Shown one piece after another: positions 18,260 to 30,000 of a stretch of 64,000 bases of DNA. Under the pieces are notes generated by a model. It made no database searches, was not told the origin of the DNA, and saw only the letters and a list, made by a program, of their open reading frames with translations. The stretch is taken from contig NZ_AP028056.1 in the NCBI RefSeq assembly GCF_030297015.1, positions 692,939-756,938 of the forward strand. Direction: 5' to 3'. This DNA is from Brooklawnia propionicigenes. Its GTDB lineage: Bacteria > Actinomycetota > Actinomycetes > Propionibacteriales > Propionibacteriaceae. A program made the position numbers and the translations under genes. How positions within the stretch are numbered: position 1 is the stretch's first letter; each line of letters opens with the position of its first letter.

Positions 18260-18960
18260 TGACAACATTGGTCCTCAAGCTGGCTGGGCCCCTGCAATCG
18301 TGGGGAGATACCAGCCGGTTCAATCTCAGACACACACGTGAAGAGCCGACGAAGAGCGGGGTACTCGGGCTGCTTGCCGCAGCGCACGGCCGGCGGCGCA
18401 CCGATCCGATCGAGGACCTACTCGGTCTCCGCTTCGGCGTCCGAACTGACCAGCGAGGGACAGTGCTGCGCGATTTCCAAACTGAGATTGATTGGCGAAC
18501 AGGTAAGTCAAAGCCGCTCACTCACCGTTACTATCTCGCAGACGCGATATTCCTGGCCGCTGTCGAAGGTGACGAATCGTTGGTGTCTGCACTCTACGAG
18601 GCGCTGCTGCACCCCACTTTTCCTCTCTATTTGGGACGCAGATCCTGCCCCCCGTCCGATCGTGTACTCGTTGGCCTCCGGGATCTGCCGTTCGACGACG
18701 TCCTCAGGACGGAGCCTTGGATAGCGAGTGAACGTTTTCGTAGGCTTCAGCCGGCCGAGGGGGTCCGTCTACCCATCGCGCGTGATTCTCTGCCGGGCGA
18801 GGTTCCCCACGATTCCGTCCATGACATTCCGCTGTCATTCGATGTGCGACACCGCGACTATGGGTGGCGGGAGATCGTCCGAGAACTCAGCAAGCCGGTA
18901 GTGAACGAGATCGGACGGCCGCTGGCGCACGATCCCTTCGCATTGATTGAGGAGCAATGA
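18259..18960 (+). CDS. cas5: Cascade subunit Cas5e (CasD)
   Basis: Binds the 5' handle of the crRNA at the foot of Cascade. It is 233 residues. The start LVLKLAGPLQSWGD and TREEPTKSGVLGLLAAA are diagnostic of Cas5e. The ATG shares one nt with the cas7 stop (TGATG). A GTG at 18256 is a possible slightly earlier start. Confidence 0.94.
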   Translation: MTTLVLKLAGPLQSWGDTSRFNLRHTREEPTKSGVLGLLAAAHGRRRTDPIEDLLGLRFGVRTDQRGTVLRDFQTEIDWRTGKSKPLTHRYYLADAIFLAAVEGDESLVSALYEALLHPTFPLYLGRRSCPPSDRVLVGLRDLPFDDVLRTEPWIASERFRRLQPAEGVRLPIARDSLPGEVPHDSVHDIPLSFDVRHRDYGWREIVRELSKPVVNEIGRPLAHDPFALIEEQ

Positions 18961-19619
18961 TGTTCCTGACACGAATCGAGGTCGATCCGATGCGGCGGAA
19001 AGCTCGTCAGCTGCTCGCTGATCCTCAAGCCATGCATGCATGTGTTATGAGAGCGTGCGCCGCTGACGAATCCGCTTCGGCAGAAGGGCGAGTCCTGTGG
19101 AGAGTGGACCAGGATGCCAACCGAATCATGCTCTACATGGTCAGCCCCTGGTCCCCTCATGCCGAAGAATTGCAGAGTCAGATCGGTTGGAGCGAAGGGG
19201 CGGCAGTGCAGACAGCTGACTATGAACCGTTCTTGAAGAAGCTGCATCCAGGCCAAACATACGCATTTCGTTTGACAGCGAACCCTACGCATGTGGTTAC
19301 CGAGGAGAATGGCGCGAAGCGGCGCTTCGGACATGTCACGGAAGCTCAGCAACGTCAGTGGCTGCTCGATAGATGCGAGGCGAACGGATTCAGGATTCGC
19401 ACCAGCGACGGCAGAGGAGATGAACCGATCACCGAACTAGTTACTCGCGATCGAACCATCAAGACCTTTCGCAGGAAAGGTCGTCCGGTCACCATAACGG
19501 TGGCCTCGTTCTCCGGTGCTCTGGAGATCATGGACGCCGATCTGCTCAGATCGGCGTTGACGAACGGGATCGGTCGTGCCAAGGCCTACGGCTGTGGCTT
19601 GCTCACGCTGGCACGGTGA
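18957..19619 (+). CDS. cas6e: crRNA endoribonuclease Cas6e (CasE)
   Basis: Cuts the repeat RNA at the 3' base of its hairpin and stays bound to it. It is 220 residues. The N-terminal RRM begins FLTRIEVDP, and RQLLADPQAMHACVMRA contains the His expected for catalysis. The glycine-rich loop GIGRAKAYGCGLLTLA closes the protein. The start overlaps the cas5 stop by 4 nt (ATGATG; the second ATG is an equal candidate). It should process both array transcripts and the crRNA-like RNA upstream of cas3, since both keep the stem. Confidence 0.94.
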   Translation: MMFLTRIEVDPMRRKARQLLADPQAMHACVMRACAADESASAEGRVLWRVDQDANRIMLYMVSPWSPHAEELQSQIGWSEGAAVQTADYEPFLKKLHPGQTYAFRLTANPTHVVTEENGAKRRFGHVTEAQQRQWLLDRCEANGFRIRTSDGRGDEPITELVTRDRTIKTFRRKGRPVTITVASFSGALEIMDADLLRSALTNGIGRAKAYGCGLLTLAR

Positions 19620-19621
19620 CC

Positions 19622-20635
19622 ATGAAGCCGATTCCTGGAGTCCGGCCTAGTCAGGTGCGCGAACTCACGCGTGCGCAAGATCGCTTGTCATTCTTGTACC
19701 TGGAGCACTGCATACTAGGTCGCGACTCCAACGCGCTGACTGCCACTGACTCCCGCGGCACCCTACATATCCCGTCAGCGTCTTTAGGGGTCCTAATGCT
19801 GGGACCGGGAACGAACATCACGCACCAGGCAATGGTGCTACTTGGCGACAGCGGTGCCAGTATCGTCTGGGTAGGTGAACAAGGGGTGCGCTATTACGCC
19901 TCTGGGCGCTCACTCGCCCGATCGTCACGACTGATTGAGGCACAGGCTCGTCTGGTTTCCGGACGGCTAACCCGTCTCGAAGTTGCGAGACAGATGTATG
20001 AGATGAGGTTCGCCGGCGAGGACACCAGCGGCCTCACCATGCAGCAACTCCGAGGGAGGGAGGGCGCGCGCATCCGAGGGGTTTACCGCGATTCAGCAAG
20101 CCAGTATGGCGTGGAGTGGACTCGCCGTGATTACAGCCCTGACGACTTCGCCAATTCGAATCCGATCAATCAGGCACTCTCCGCCGCACACGCGTGTCTA
20201 TATGGCGTTGTCCATGCGGTCATTGTGGCTCTCGGCTGTTCTCCGGCATTGGGATTTGTGCACAGCGGACACGAATTGAGCTTTGTGTACGACGTTGCCG
20301 ATCTGTACAAGGCTGACATCACAATTCCGCTGGCATTTCAGGTCGTTGGAGAGCTCCAGGGAACTTGGAGCAGCGATGCGGACGAAGCTCCCTCGATGGA
20401 ATCGGAGTTCGACGACTTGCCGGGAATCACACGTCGTCGCGTCCGGGACGCTATCAGCGATGGAAAGATTCTGGCTCGCTGCACACGAGATATTCGTTCG
20501 TTGCTCCTACCTGACGATCCGATAGAGGAAGACGAGAAGGATGCTGTTGTCTTGACGCTGTGGGATGAGAAAGTTGGCAGAGTCGCTGCCGGGGCAAACT
20601 ACTCCGATGGCACACCAGACGAGGTCGACTTTTGA
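19622..20635 (+). CDS. cas1: CRISPR integrase Cas1 (type I-E)
   Basis: Catalytic subunit of the Cas1-Cas2 integrase that inserts new spacers at the leader end. It is 337 residues from the ATG at 19622; a GTG at 19616 overlapping the cas6e stop would add two. Metal-binding residues line up with E. coli Cas1: E147 (LRGREGAR), H214 (FVHSGHEL), D224 and D227 (FVYDVADLYK). All are intact, so the system looks competent for adaptation. Confidence 0.96.
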   Translation: MKPIPGVRPSQVRELTRAQDRLSFLYLEHCILGRDSNALTATDSRGTLHIPSASLGVLMLGPGTNITHQAMVLLGDSGASIVWVGEQGVRYYASGRSLARSSRLIEAQARLVSGRLTRLEVARQMYEMRFAGEDTSGLTMQQLRGREGARIRGVYRDSASQYGVEWTRRDYSPDDFANSNPINQALSAAHACLYGVVHAVIVALGCSPALGFVHSGHELSFVYDVADLYKADITIPLAFQVVGELQGTWSSDADEAPSMESEFDDLPGITRRRVRDAISDGKILARCTRDIRSLLLPDDPIEEDEKDAVVLTLWDEKVGRVAAGANYSDGTPDEVDF

Positions 20636-20976
20636 TAGTGCTAGTTCTCACCGCATGCCCTCAGGGGCTGCGAGGGTCGCTGACCCGCTGGCTTCTCGAG
20701 ATCAGTCCTGGCGTTTTCGTGGGGCATGTGAGTGCCCGAGTACGCGATGCATTGTGGGCACAAACCATGGACATGATCAAAGATGGCAAGGCCATAATGG
20801 TCTATCCCGCGAAGAACGAGCAGGGGTTCGAGTTCAAGACCCATCGACATGACTGGGATCTCGTCGACGTCGACGGAATACGGTTGCTGCAACGTCCAAG
20901 TCAGGACAGCGCAGGGAAGCCAACCATGCGCCATGGCTGGAGTAAGGCCAGCCACTACCGCCGGCGCCGTGGCTGA
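20632..20976 (+). CDS. cas2: Adaptation protein Cas2 (type I-E)
   Basis: Dimeric structural partner of Cas1 in spacer integration. It is 114 residues and starts MIVLVLTACPQGLRG, typical of Cas2e. WLLEISPGVFVGHVSARVRD corresponds to the conserved core. The start is TTG at 20632, overlapping the cas1 stop by 4 nt; a GTG two codons later is possible. The C-terminus is longer than in E. coli and basic (HYRRRRG). It ends only 54 bp before the first CRISPR repeat. Confidence 0.94.
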   Translation: MIVLVLTACPQGLRGSLTRWLLEISPGVFVGHVSARVRDALWAQTMDMIKDGKAIMVYPAKNEQGFEFKTHRHDWDLVDVDGIRLLQRPSQDSAGKPTMRHGWSKASHYRRRRG

Positions 20977-21030
20977 CGAAGAGAGACTCTAGATCTCCCG
21001 AGACTGCGGTATTCTTGCTTGTCAAGAAGT
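20977..21030 (+). promoter_or_regulatory. CRISPR leader
   Basis: The 54-bp gap between cas2 and the first repeat. It holds a perfect 6-bp inverted repeat, TTCTTG-CTTGT-CAAGAA (21012-21028), ending 2 bp before repeat 1. TATTCT (21010-21015) is a possible -10 box. The position next to cas2 and the pristine repeats at this end mark it as the integration and transcription leader. Part of the leader function may extend into the end of cas2. Confidence 0.7.
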
Positions 21031-24000
21031 GTGCTCCCCGCGCAGGCGGGGATGATCCTCTGTTCAGTCGGCGTATCATCGGGAGTCGGCAGTGCTCCCC
21101 GCGCAGGCGGGGATGATCCCGAATACGAAAACACGATTAGTATCGGCATTGAGTGCTCCCCGCGCAGGCGGGGATGATCCTTGTTCCGCCTACTGCGCTG
21201 ACTATTACGGTGGGTGCTCCCCGCGCAGGCGGGGATGATCCCGGTCACGTTTTCACGGGTAAATTGTTGCCTAAGTGCTCCCCGCGCAGGCGGGGATGAT
21301 CCCTGCACACCCATGATGTGCGGCACACGTTTGCGGTGCTCCCCGCGCAGGCGGGGATGATCCGCCGCAGCTTCCGACGGTCGACCACAAGGCCGAGTGC
21401 TCCCCGCGCAGGCGGGGATGATCCTCCGGGATGGTGGCCGGTGTTGTCACACAGCCAGTGCTCCCCGCGCAGGCGGGGATGATCCCCGAACATCCACAGA
21501 GAGACCCGAATGACAATCGTGCTCCCCGCGCAGGCGGGGATGATCCGTACGGCGGCACACTGCCGCCCGGTGCTGTCCGGTGCTCCCCGCGCAGGCGGGG
21601 ATGATCCTGCGCAGGCGTTTTGGCAGGCCAATGGGTGGTAGTGCTCCCCGCGCAGGCGGGGATGATCCTATAATTGTAACGGTATGCCTGATTTACCGGA
21701 AGTGCTCCCCGCGCAGGCGGGGATGATCCTTCCGTGTGATTCACGGCGTCCTCCTTGTTGGTGTGCTCCCCGCGCAGGCGGGGATGATCCTTCCAGTCGG
21801 GTATTGATGTTAACGCATTGGCGGTGCTCCCCGCGCAGGCGGGGATGATCCCGATACAATAGGGCCGATAATGCCCCAGCGTTCGTGCTCCCCGCGCAGG
21901 CGGGGATGATCCCGATTCGATAGAGTTGTTTTCAGAAATTGCAATGTGCTCCCCGCGCAGGCGGGGATGATCCCGCTATCACCCGCAAGATCGATGCCCG
22001 CGCCATGTGCTCCCCGCGCAGGCGGGGATGATCCCGAGATTCATTGGGTGTCTCGCTTTCGTGATGAGTGCTCCCCGCGCAGGCGGGGATGATCCCTGCT
22101 CGAAGAAAACCTGCCCATCATCGACCGCGTGCTCCCCGCGCAGGCGGGGATGATCCTGTGAGTGTCTGGTGCATGGCGTAGGGATCTCTGTGCTCCCCGC
22201 GCAGGCGGGGATGATCCTCGGTCCTGCCTGGCGATTCCTGGTAGCAGCGCGTGCTCCCCGCGCAGGCGGGGATGATCCCCTGGCTGTCGCGACCCGCATG
22301 AGCAACGGCTGGTGCTCCCCGCGCAGGCGGGGATGATCCGCCGTCTTCGTTGAGCAGCACCCGGGCCAGCCCGGTGCTCCCCGCGCAGGCGGGGATGATC
22401 CTGTCGACAAGGTCAAGGAGATCCCGCGGGACTAGTGCTCCCCGCGCAGGCGGGGATGATCCGATGAGATCGAAGCCGCTTTGGCCGGACCAGTGGTGCT
22501 CCCCGCGCAGGCGGGGATGATCCCATCATTCAGCCGGTGGTGGATTGGTTCAATTCGTGCTCCCCGCGCAGGCGGGGATGATCCTCTTTTGCGCACCACC
22601 GTCGGACGCAGTCGCAGGTGCTCCCCGCGCAGGCGGGGATGATCCTCCGCCGCGGCAACTGTGGCGGATTGGTTCACCGTGCTCCCCGCGCAGGCGGGGA
22701 TGATCCGCGAGCACTGGGCATCCTCGCGCTGCTCGGCTCGTGCTCCCCGCGCAGGCGGGGATGATCCGCCGACTACACGGGCGCCACCGACTCGACGGCC
22801 GTGCTCCCCGCGCAGGCGGGGATGATCCCTTCGCGGTGGCAGCGACTTCACTGTCTCCGAGGTGCTCCCCGCGCAGGCGGGGATGATCCGATCACAGGCA
22901 AGAAGGTGGTCGGCTCCAACACGTGCTCCCCGCGCAGGCGGGGATGATCCGTGGCGGATCGCGCCCCGCAGGGTCGGCTCGTAGTGCTCCCCGCGCAGGC
23001 GGGGATGATCCCGCCAAATGTAGCCCTTTTCTTCGTCCGGGAGCGTGCTCCCCGCGCAGGCGGGGATGATCCCAAGCTCCAGGGCCTCGCCCTGCCCGCC
23101 ATCGCGTGCTCCCCGCGCAGGCGGGGATGATCCGCGCACGCCGAGGTTCTTCCGGCTGTGAGAGTCGTGCTCCCCGCGCAGGCGGGGATGATCCGAGTCT
23201 GCTGGGTTCGGTCAAGGACTGGTTCACGTGCTCCCCGCGCAGGCGGGGATGATCCGCGAGGCCCGTCAGTTTCCCGTCGCAGACCAGCGTGCTCCCCGCG
23301 CAGGCGGGGATGATCCCGGCAGGACGGCGCCGATGACAAGGGCGTAGGTGTGCTCCCCGCGCAGGCGGGGATGATCCGGATGCGGCCGACGCGGCCAGGC
23401 CGAGGACATTGTGCTCCCCGCGCAGGCGGGGATGATCCCGCGTTGTTCTTGACCAGCTGCCACGACTCGGCGGTGCTCCCCGCGCAGGCGGGGATGATCC
23501 TCGGCGCCGTAGACCAGCTTCAGCTGCGCAAGCGTGCTCCCCGCGCAGGCGGGGATGATCCTCTCTTCCAAGGTCGGCTCGCGCGACGACATCAGTGCTC
23601 CCCGCGCAGGCGGGGATGATCCGGTGTTGATCATGATTCGCGCAGACGGCAGTGTGTGCTCCCCGCGCAGGCGGGGATGATCCGGCTCCGCTGAGATCCT
23701 GGCGCGCACGTTCGTCGTGCTCCCCGCGCAGGCGGGGATGATCCTCGGCATATCCCGGCTGAGGGCCGCCAATACGAGTGCTCCCCGCGCAGGCGGGGAT
23801 GATCCCACCAGCCGAGCCTTCGCCAGCAGCGCGGCCTGGTGCTCCCCGCGCAGGCGGGGATGATCCGCGCCGTCCGGCGGGGCGACATGGATGACGGTCG
23901 TGCTCCCCGCGCAGGCGGGGATGATCCCCGTGGCTCTTGAATCACGGGATGATCATCGGCGTGCTCCCCGCGCAGGCGGGGATGATCCTTCCCGCAGCGA

Positions 24001-27000
24001 TAGGATCAGGAGCTCAATGTTGTGCTCCCCGCGCAGGCGCGGATGATCCCCACCCGGTCGTGGTCGCTTTCTTGTCGCACACGTGCTCCCCGCGCAGGCG
24101 GGGATGATCCCCCGACATCATCGGAGGCGATCGAGGCGCAGGAGTGCTCCCCGCGCAGGCGGGGATGATCCGACCGACCTCGAGTCATTCGTGGTGCACG
24201 AGGCGTGCTCCCCGCGCAGGCGGGGATGATCCCGCGACCCTCGCCGTCGCGGAGCAACTCAGGATGTGCTCCCCGCGCAGGCGGGGATGATCCGCAGCGG
24301 TCACCGCCGTGGGCGGCTCACTATCCGTGCTCCCCGCGCAGGCGGGGATGATCCCGGGTAGAAGGAGGAGGTGATGAGGCTGAGTCCGTGCTCCCCGCGC
24401 AGGCGGGGATGATCCCGTCAACCCAGGCCCATGCCTCGTCTCCAGTCAGTGCTCCCCGCGCAGGCGGGGATGATCCCCAGCCGGAAGCCAGGTTCACACA
24501 GAGCGGCAAGTGCTCCCCGCGCAGGCGGGGATGATCCCCTGCTCACTGCGGGGGTCATTCTGCGAGGGGAGTGCTCCCCGCGCAGGCGGGGATGATCCGC
24601 CGGCGGCACCGTGCATCGACCGCGGAAAGTGGTGCTCCCCGCGCAGGCGGGGATGATCCCCGCGAGCGCGGTGTGGATTGTCGCAGCCTTCGGTGCTCCC
24701 CGCGCAGGCGGGGATGATCCCGGCCAGGCGCGCCTACCGGCCAAACATTCGCCGTGCTCCCCGCGCAGGCGGGGATGATCCGTGCTTGGTGCGGCGCGCC
24801 CTGTCCGGCCACTTGTGCTCCCCGCGCAGGCGGGGATGATCCCCATCGTGGCCAACAAGCAGCTGATCGCTGAGGGTGCTCCCCGCGCAGGCGGGGATGA
24901 TCCCTTGGTACGAACTTGCTAGTCAACTGGAAGAACGTGCTCCCCGCGCAGGCGGGGATGATCCGCAATGGTGGAAGCGTCGTGTCTGGTGGATGGAGTG
25001 CTCCCCGCGCAGGCGGGGATGATCCTGACCATCATGTCAATATTCAGCATGGCGGATCGTGCTCCCCGCGCAGGCGGGGATGATCCGCTGGGCATGGCGT
25101 TCCCCGCCAGCTATGTGATGTGCTCCCCGCGCAGGCGGGGATGATCCTATAGATCGTACTGGACCTTCGTAGAACGTTGGTGTGCTCCCCGCGCAGGCGG
25201 GGATGATCCCGGCGGTCTGTGGATCAGGTTGACCGTTGCCGGGTGCTCCCCGCGCAGGCGGGGATGATCCTAGTGACACTGTTATTCCTCCTCTGCGCTA
25301 TCCGTGCTCCCCGCGCAGGCGGGGATGATCCGCCGCTACTACGACAACCCCGCAGCAATCACCGGTGCTCCCCGCGCAGGCGGGGATGATCCGGGTACTG
25401 AAAGATCGCACCAATCAGACGATTAGTGCTCCCCGCGCAGGCGGGGATGATCCCAGCACCAACATCAACAAGACCGCAACTAATATGTGCTCCCCGCGCA
25501 GGCGGGGATGATCCTCAATAACGCCTTTCGATTCCTCCGTACCGAATGTGCTCCCCGCGCAGGCGGGGATGATCCCATCAGAAAACGAGGGGCGTTCACC
25601 TACGGGTGGTGCTCCCCGCGCAGGCGGGGATGATCCGGCCCCCGCGATGGTGCCGACTCCAGACGATACGTGCTCCCCGCGCAGGCGGGGATGATCCTGG
25701 ACATGAAACGTCAGAATTGTTGAAAATATAGTGCTCCCCGCGCAGGCGGGGATGATCCCGCGGGTACGTCGACCCGGAAAACCTGGACGACGTGCTCCCC
25801 GCGCAGGCGGGGATGATCCCGCGACTACCAGATGGTGCTGCAGGGCGTGAATGTGCTCCCCGCGCAGGCGGGGATGATCCCATCTCCGGGTTTCGCGTGC
25901 GGATGCCCGCATCGTGCTCCCCGCGCAGGCGGGGATGATCCCCGATAAGCCTGATTAACTGGGATATCAAGCATGTGCTCCCCGCGCAGGCGGGGATGAT
26001 CCGGTCGGCCGCTGCTGGAAGATGCGCCGAATTCGGTGCTCCCCGCGCAGGCGGGGATGATCCGAACTCATTAAATGAATTACGCGGACGTTGCTGGTGC
26101 TCCCCGCGCAGGCGGGGATGATCCCTGGCCGCCGCCTTCCCCGAGCGTGTTGTAGCCGTGCTCCCCGCGCAGGCGGGGATGATCCTGTACAATGCGGCGA
26201 GTATGCCGACGTTCGCCAGTGCTCCCCGCGCAGGCGGGGATGATCCTACCGAATTCGGACTGTGGAATCTGAATAGTCCGTGCTCCCCGCGCAGGCGGGG
26301 ATGATCCGCCGACATTCTTGGGCGACATCAACGGGGCCATGTGCTCCCCGCGCAGGCGGGGATGATCCGGCAAGTACGCGGATAGCAACGCGGAAAGGGC
26401 CGTGCTCCCCGCGCAGGCGGGGATGATCCTAATAGGACTACCATTATTGGTTGTCAATTCGAGTGCTCCCCGCGCAGGCGGGGATGATCCGTCGCTTGAA
26501 AGTTTTGTAGTTGCTCATTGCAAGTGCTCCCCGCGCAGGCGGGGATGATCCCTTGTCTGAGCTTGTTGAGGTTGCGCTCACCGAAGTGCTCCCCGCGCAG
26601 GCGGGGATGATCCCTGGGCCAGCTCCCGGAGTAGACCCGGATCGACGTGCTCCCCGCGCAGGCGGGGATGATCCGTCGTCTTGGCACGAGCATGGCCCGC
26701 GAAACCGGTGCTCCCCGCGCAGGCGGGGATGATCCGGCATTGGGCAAGATATCGATCAATTCGTGAAAGTGCTCCCCGCGCAGGCGGGGATGATCCCCAC
26801 CACTCCGGGGCGGGCACAACCCAGCCAAAGTGCTCCCCGCGCAGGCGGGGATGATCCCGGGGGAGATTATGACTGCTGGTGAGATCGCGAGTGCTCCCCG
26901 CGCAGGCGGGGATGATCCCTTGCGACCAGTGATGCTTGCCCGCTCTCGCGTGTGCTCCCCGCGCAGGCGGGGATGATCCGTAGCGTTGCCGCAGTGTGGC

Positions 27001-30000
27001 GGGCCTCATACAGTGCTCCCCGCGCAGGCGGGGATGATCCGGGATTCGACGCGGGCAGGCTAGGGGAGTCTAGGTGCTCCCCGCGCAGGCGGGGATGATC
27101 CTATCCTTGAATCTAGCCCATTGTCTTTGCGCCTGTGCTCCCCGCGCAGGCGGGGATGATCCACTTAGGCCACACCTGCGGTGTGGCAGGTGACGGTGCT
27201 CCCCGCGCAGGCGGGGATGATCCCAACACTGCGCTAAACAACATCAGTAACAACGCGTGCTCCCCGCGCAGGCGGGGATGATCCCGGCACCTACACGACC
27301 AGCTCGGGCTGAGCCTCGTGCTCCCCGCGCAGGCGGGGATGATCCCTCGAGCAACTTGGCGGTCATCGCCCGGCCTCCGTGCTCCCCGCGCAGGCGGGGA
27401 TGATCCCGAGATCTGCGCGGCCAGGAGGGTGCCCATCGCGTGCTCCCCGCGCAGGCGGGGATGATCCCCGTCGCCGGACGCCTAATCCGCGCCGCAACTG
27501 GTGCTCCCCGCGCAGGCGGGGATGATCCCGTGGAGGCGATCGGGTTCTCTGCGCTGGTGATGTGCTCCCCGCGCAGGCGGGGATGATCCCGGGGTCACGA
27601 AAACGGGATCGGGCACGAGGTAGTGCTCCCCGCGCAGGCGGGGATGATCCTTGGTCCATGACCGAATTCATGATCTTGTCTTGGTGCTCCCCGCGCAGGC
27701 GGGGATGATCCCTCGGGTAGTGCGCCGACCGCGTCAGCGGCCGCGTGCTCCCCGCGCAGGCGGGGATGATCCCGCGGCGTCCGCGAACGCAAGCCAAGCA
27801 CTGACGTGCTCCCCGCGCAGGCGGGGATGATCCAAGTCGGAATGGAACCAAACATTCCTAGCATAGGTGCTCCCCGCGCAGGCGGGGATGATCCCAGGGA
27901 CGGCATGTCGCGGGCGCGTTCCTCAGCGTGCTCCCCGCGCAGGCGGGGATGATCCCCGATACAGATCGTTGTGCGTGTCATGCGCCTCGTGCTCCCCGCG
28001 CAGGCGGGGATGATCCCTCGATCGAGAGCCCACGCCGGCCACGCCGGACGTGCTCCCCGCGCAGGCGGGGATGATCCCCGGACCGGTTCGGCGGCGAGAT
28101 CCTTGATCGCGTGCTCCCCGCGCAGGCGGGGATGATCCCCGGACGGTCCCGCCAAGTTTCGCCGCATCGATGTGCTCCCCGCGCAGGCGGGGATGATCCT
28201 CGACGGGGATGTGCGATCAAACGTACACCAACGTGCTCCCCGCGCAGGCGGGGATGATCCTGTCAGCACGAGGGTTCCCGGCCGGCCGCCGAGGTGCTCC
28301 CCGCGCAGGCGGGGATGATCCATGGGCATGGGGACTGGTTCGCGCTGGACACGCGTGCTCCCCGCGCAGGCGGGGATGATCCGGTGCTGGCGATGCCCAC
28401 CAGCGTGTGGGGCTCGTGCTCCCCGCGCAGGCGGGGATGATCCCCAGCCCCTTGTCCAGCTGGATTGCGAGCGCGCGGTGCTCCCCGCGCAGGCGGGGAT
28501 GATCCCACTTCCTTGGCGGCGGCTTCCCGCTCCGGTGTGTGCTCCCCGCGCAGGCGGGGATGATCCCTGGGGCAAGCTCGTGGAGAACCGCAGCCGCAAG
28601 TGCTCCCCGCGCAGGCGGGGATGATCCTCCGCAGGCCAGTCACCGTCTCGCCTCCCCTCGGTGCTCCCCGCGCAGGCGGGGATGATCCGTCGGTGGTGAT
28701 GGACAGGTGCGCGTGCCCCATGTGCTCCCCGCGCAGGCGGGGATGATCCGCCGCGACGAAGCTGTGTCGTCGTCCCAAATCCGTGCTCCCCGCGCAGGCG
28801 GGGATGATCCCACCGCGATGATCAGGCCGGTCAGGGCGGTGAGGTGCTCCCCGCGCAGGCGGGGATGATCCGGTGACATCAATGACTGACCGAATCGACC
28901 ATGCGTGCTCCCCGCGCAGGCGGGGATGATCCGCGCAAGAAGGTCGGCAAGAACGCGACCATGAAGTGCTCCCCGCGCAGGCGGGGATGATCCGTACCGC
29001 CGCCCAGTCATCGAGGGAGCAGTGGACGTGCTCCCCGCGCAGGCGGGGATGATCCCCGTCGCCTACGACCGTGTCGCAGCTGCCTGTCGTGCTCCCCGCG
29101 CAGGCGGGGATGATCCCGCGGTTTCGATCACAGAGTCCGGCTCCTGCAAGTGCTCCCCGCGCAGGCGGGGATGATCCGCTTGTCGGCTACGATGACCAGT
29201 GCCATAGCCAGTGCTCCCCGCGCAGGCGGGGATGATCCCGCCACTGTTAACCGCGCCCGCCATACGTCAACGTGCTCCCCGCGCAGGCGGGGATGATCCC
29301 GCTTTGGCCGCAGTGCCGGTGTCCATGCTCGCGTGCTCCCCGCGCAGGCGGGGATGATCCGCTGTTTCGAGAGGAATTGCAGCACCGGCACGCGTGCTCC
29401 CCGCGCAGGCGGGGATGATCCCAAGCTCCGCGACTATAGGCGCGACCTGCTGACGTGCTCCCCGCGCAGGCGGGGATGATCCTGCCTCAAGGTCCATGTC
29501 GGCAGCTATGGGTACGTGCTCCCCGCGCAGGCGGGGATGATCCGCGCCAGCTGACGTCCTTCGATCGCTGGTTGAGGTGCTCCCCGCGCAGGCGGGGATG
29601 ATCCGGCCGTTGATCCCTTCCGACGCGGCTCCCGCAAGTGCTCCCCGCGCAGGCGGGGATGATCCTGAATGAACCATTCATACGCCAGGTTATGAAAATG
29701 TGCTCCCCGCGCAGGCGGGGATGATCCCAACCTGATGAGTCGCGTTGTTAGTGCCGATCAGTGCTCCCCGCGCAGGCGGGGATGATCCCGACCCTCGCAC
29801 GTGGTGCGAGCTCCACGGGGTGTGCTCCCCGCGCAGGCGGGGATGATCCCGGCACGACCTCACCCGTGCGCGTGTTGATCACGTGCTCCCCGCGCAGGCG
29901 GGGATGATCCCGTACACCAACGCGCTGTCAACTGCCTCGACGCGTGCTCCCCGCGCAGGCGGGGATGATCCCTTGTCGACCTTCCGCAACGTGTCCGATG

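Noticed and set aside
22432-23139. Long minus-strand open frames across the array with recurring PPARGA, IPACAGST and HPRLRGEH peptides
   Set aside because: They are the three-frame translation of the CRISPR repeat; the 61-bp unit cycles through the frames. No ribosome binding sites or family similarity.
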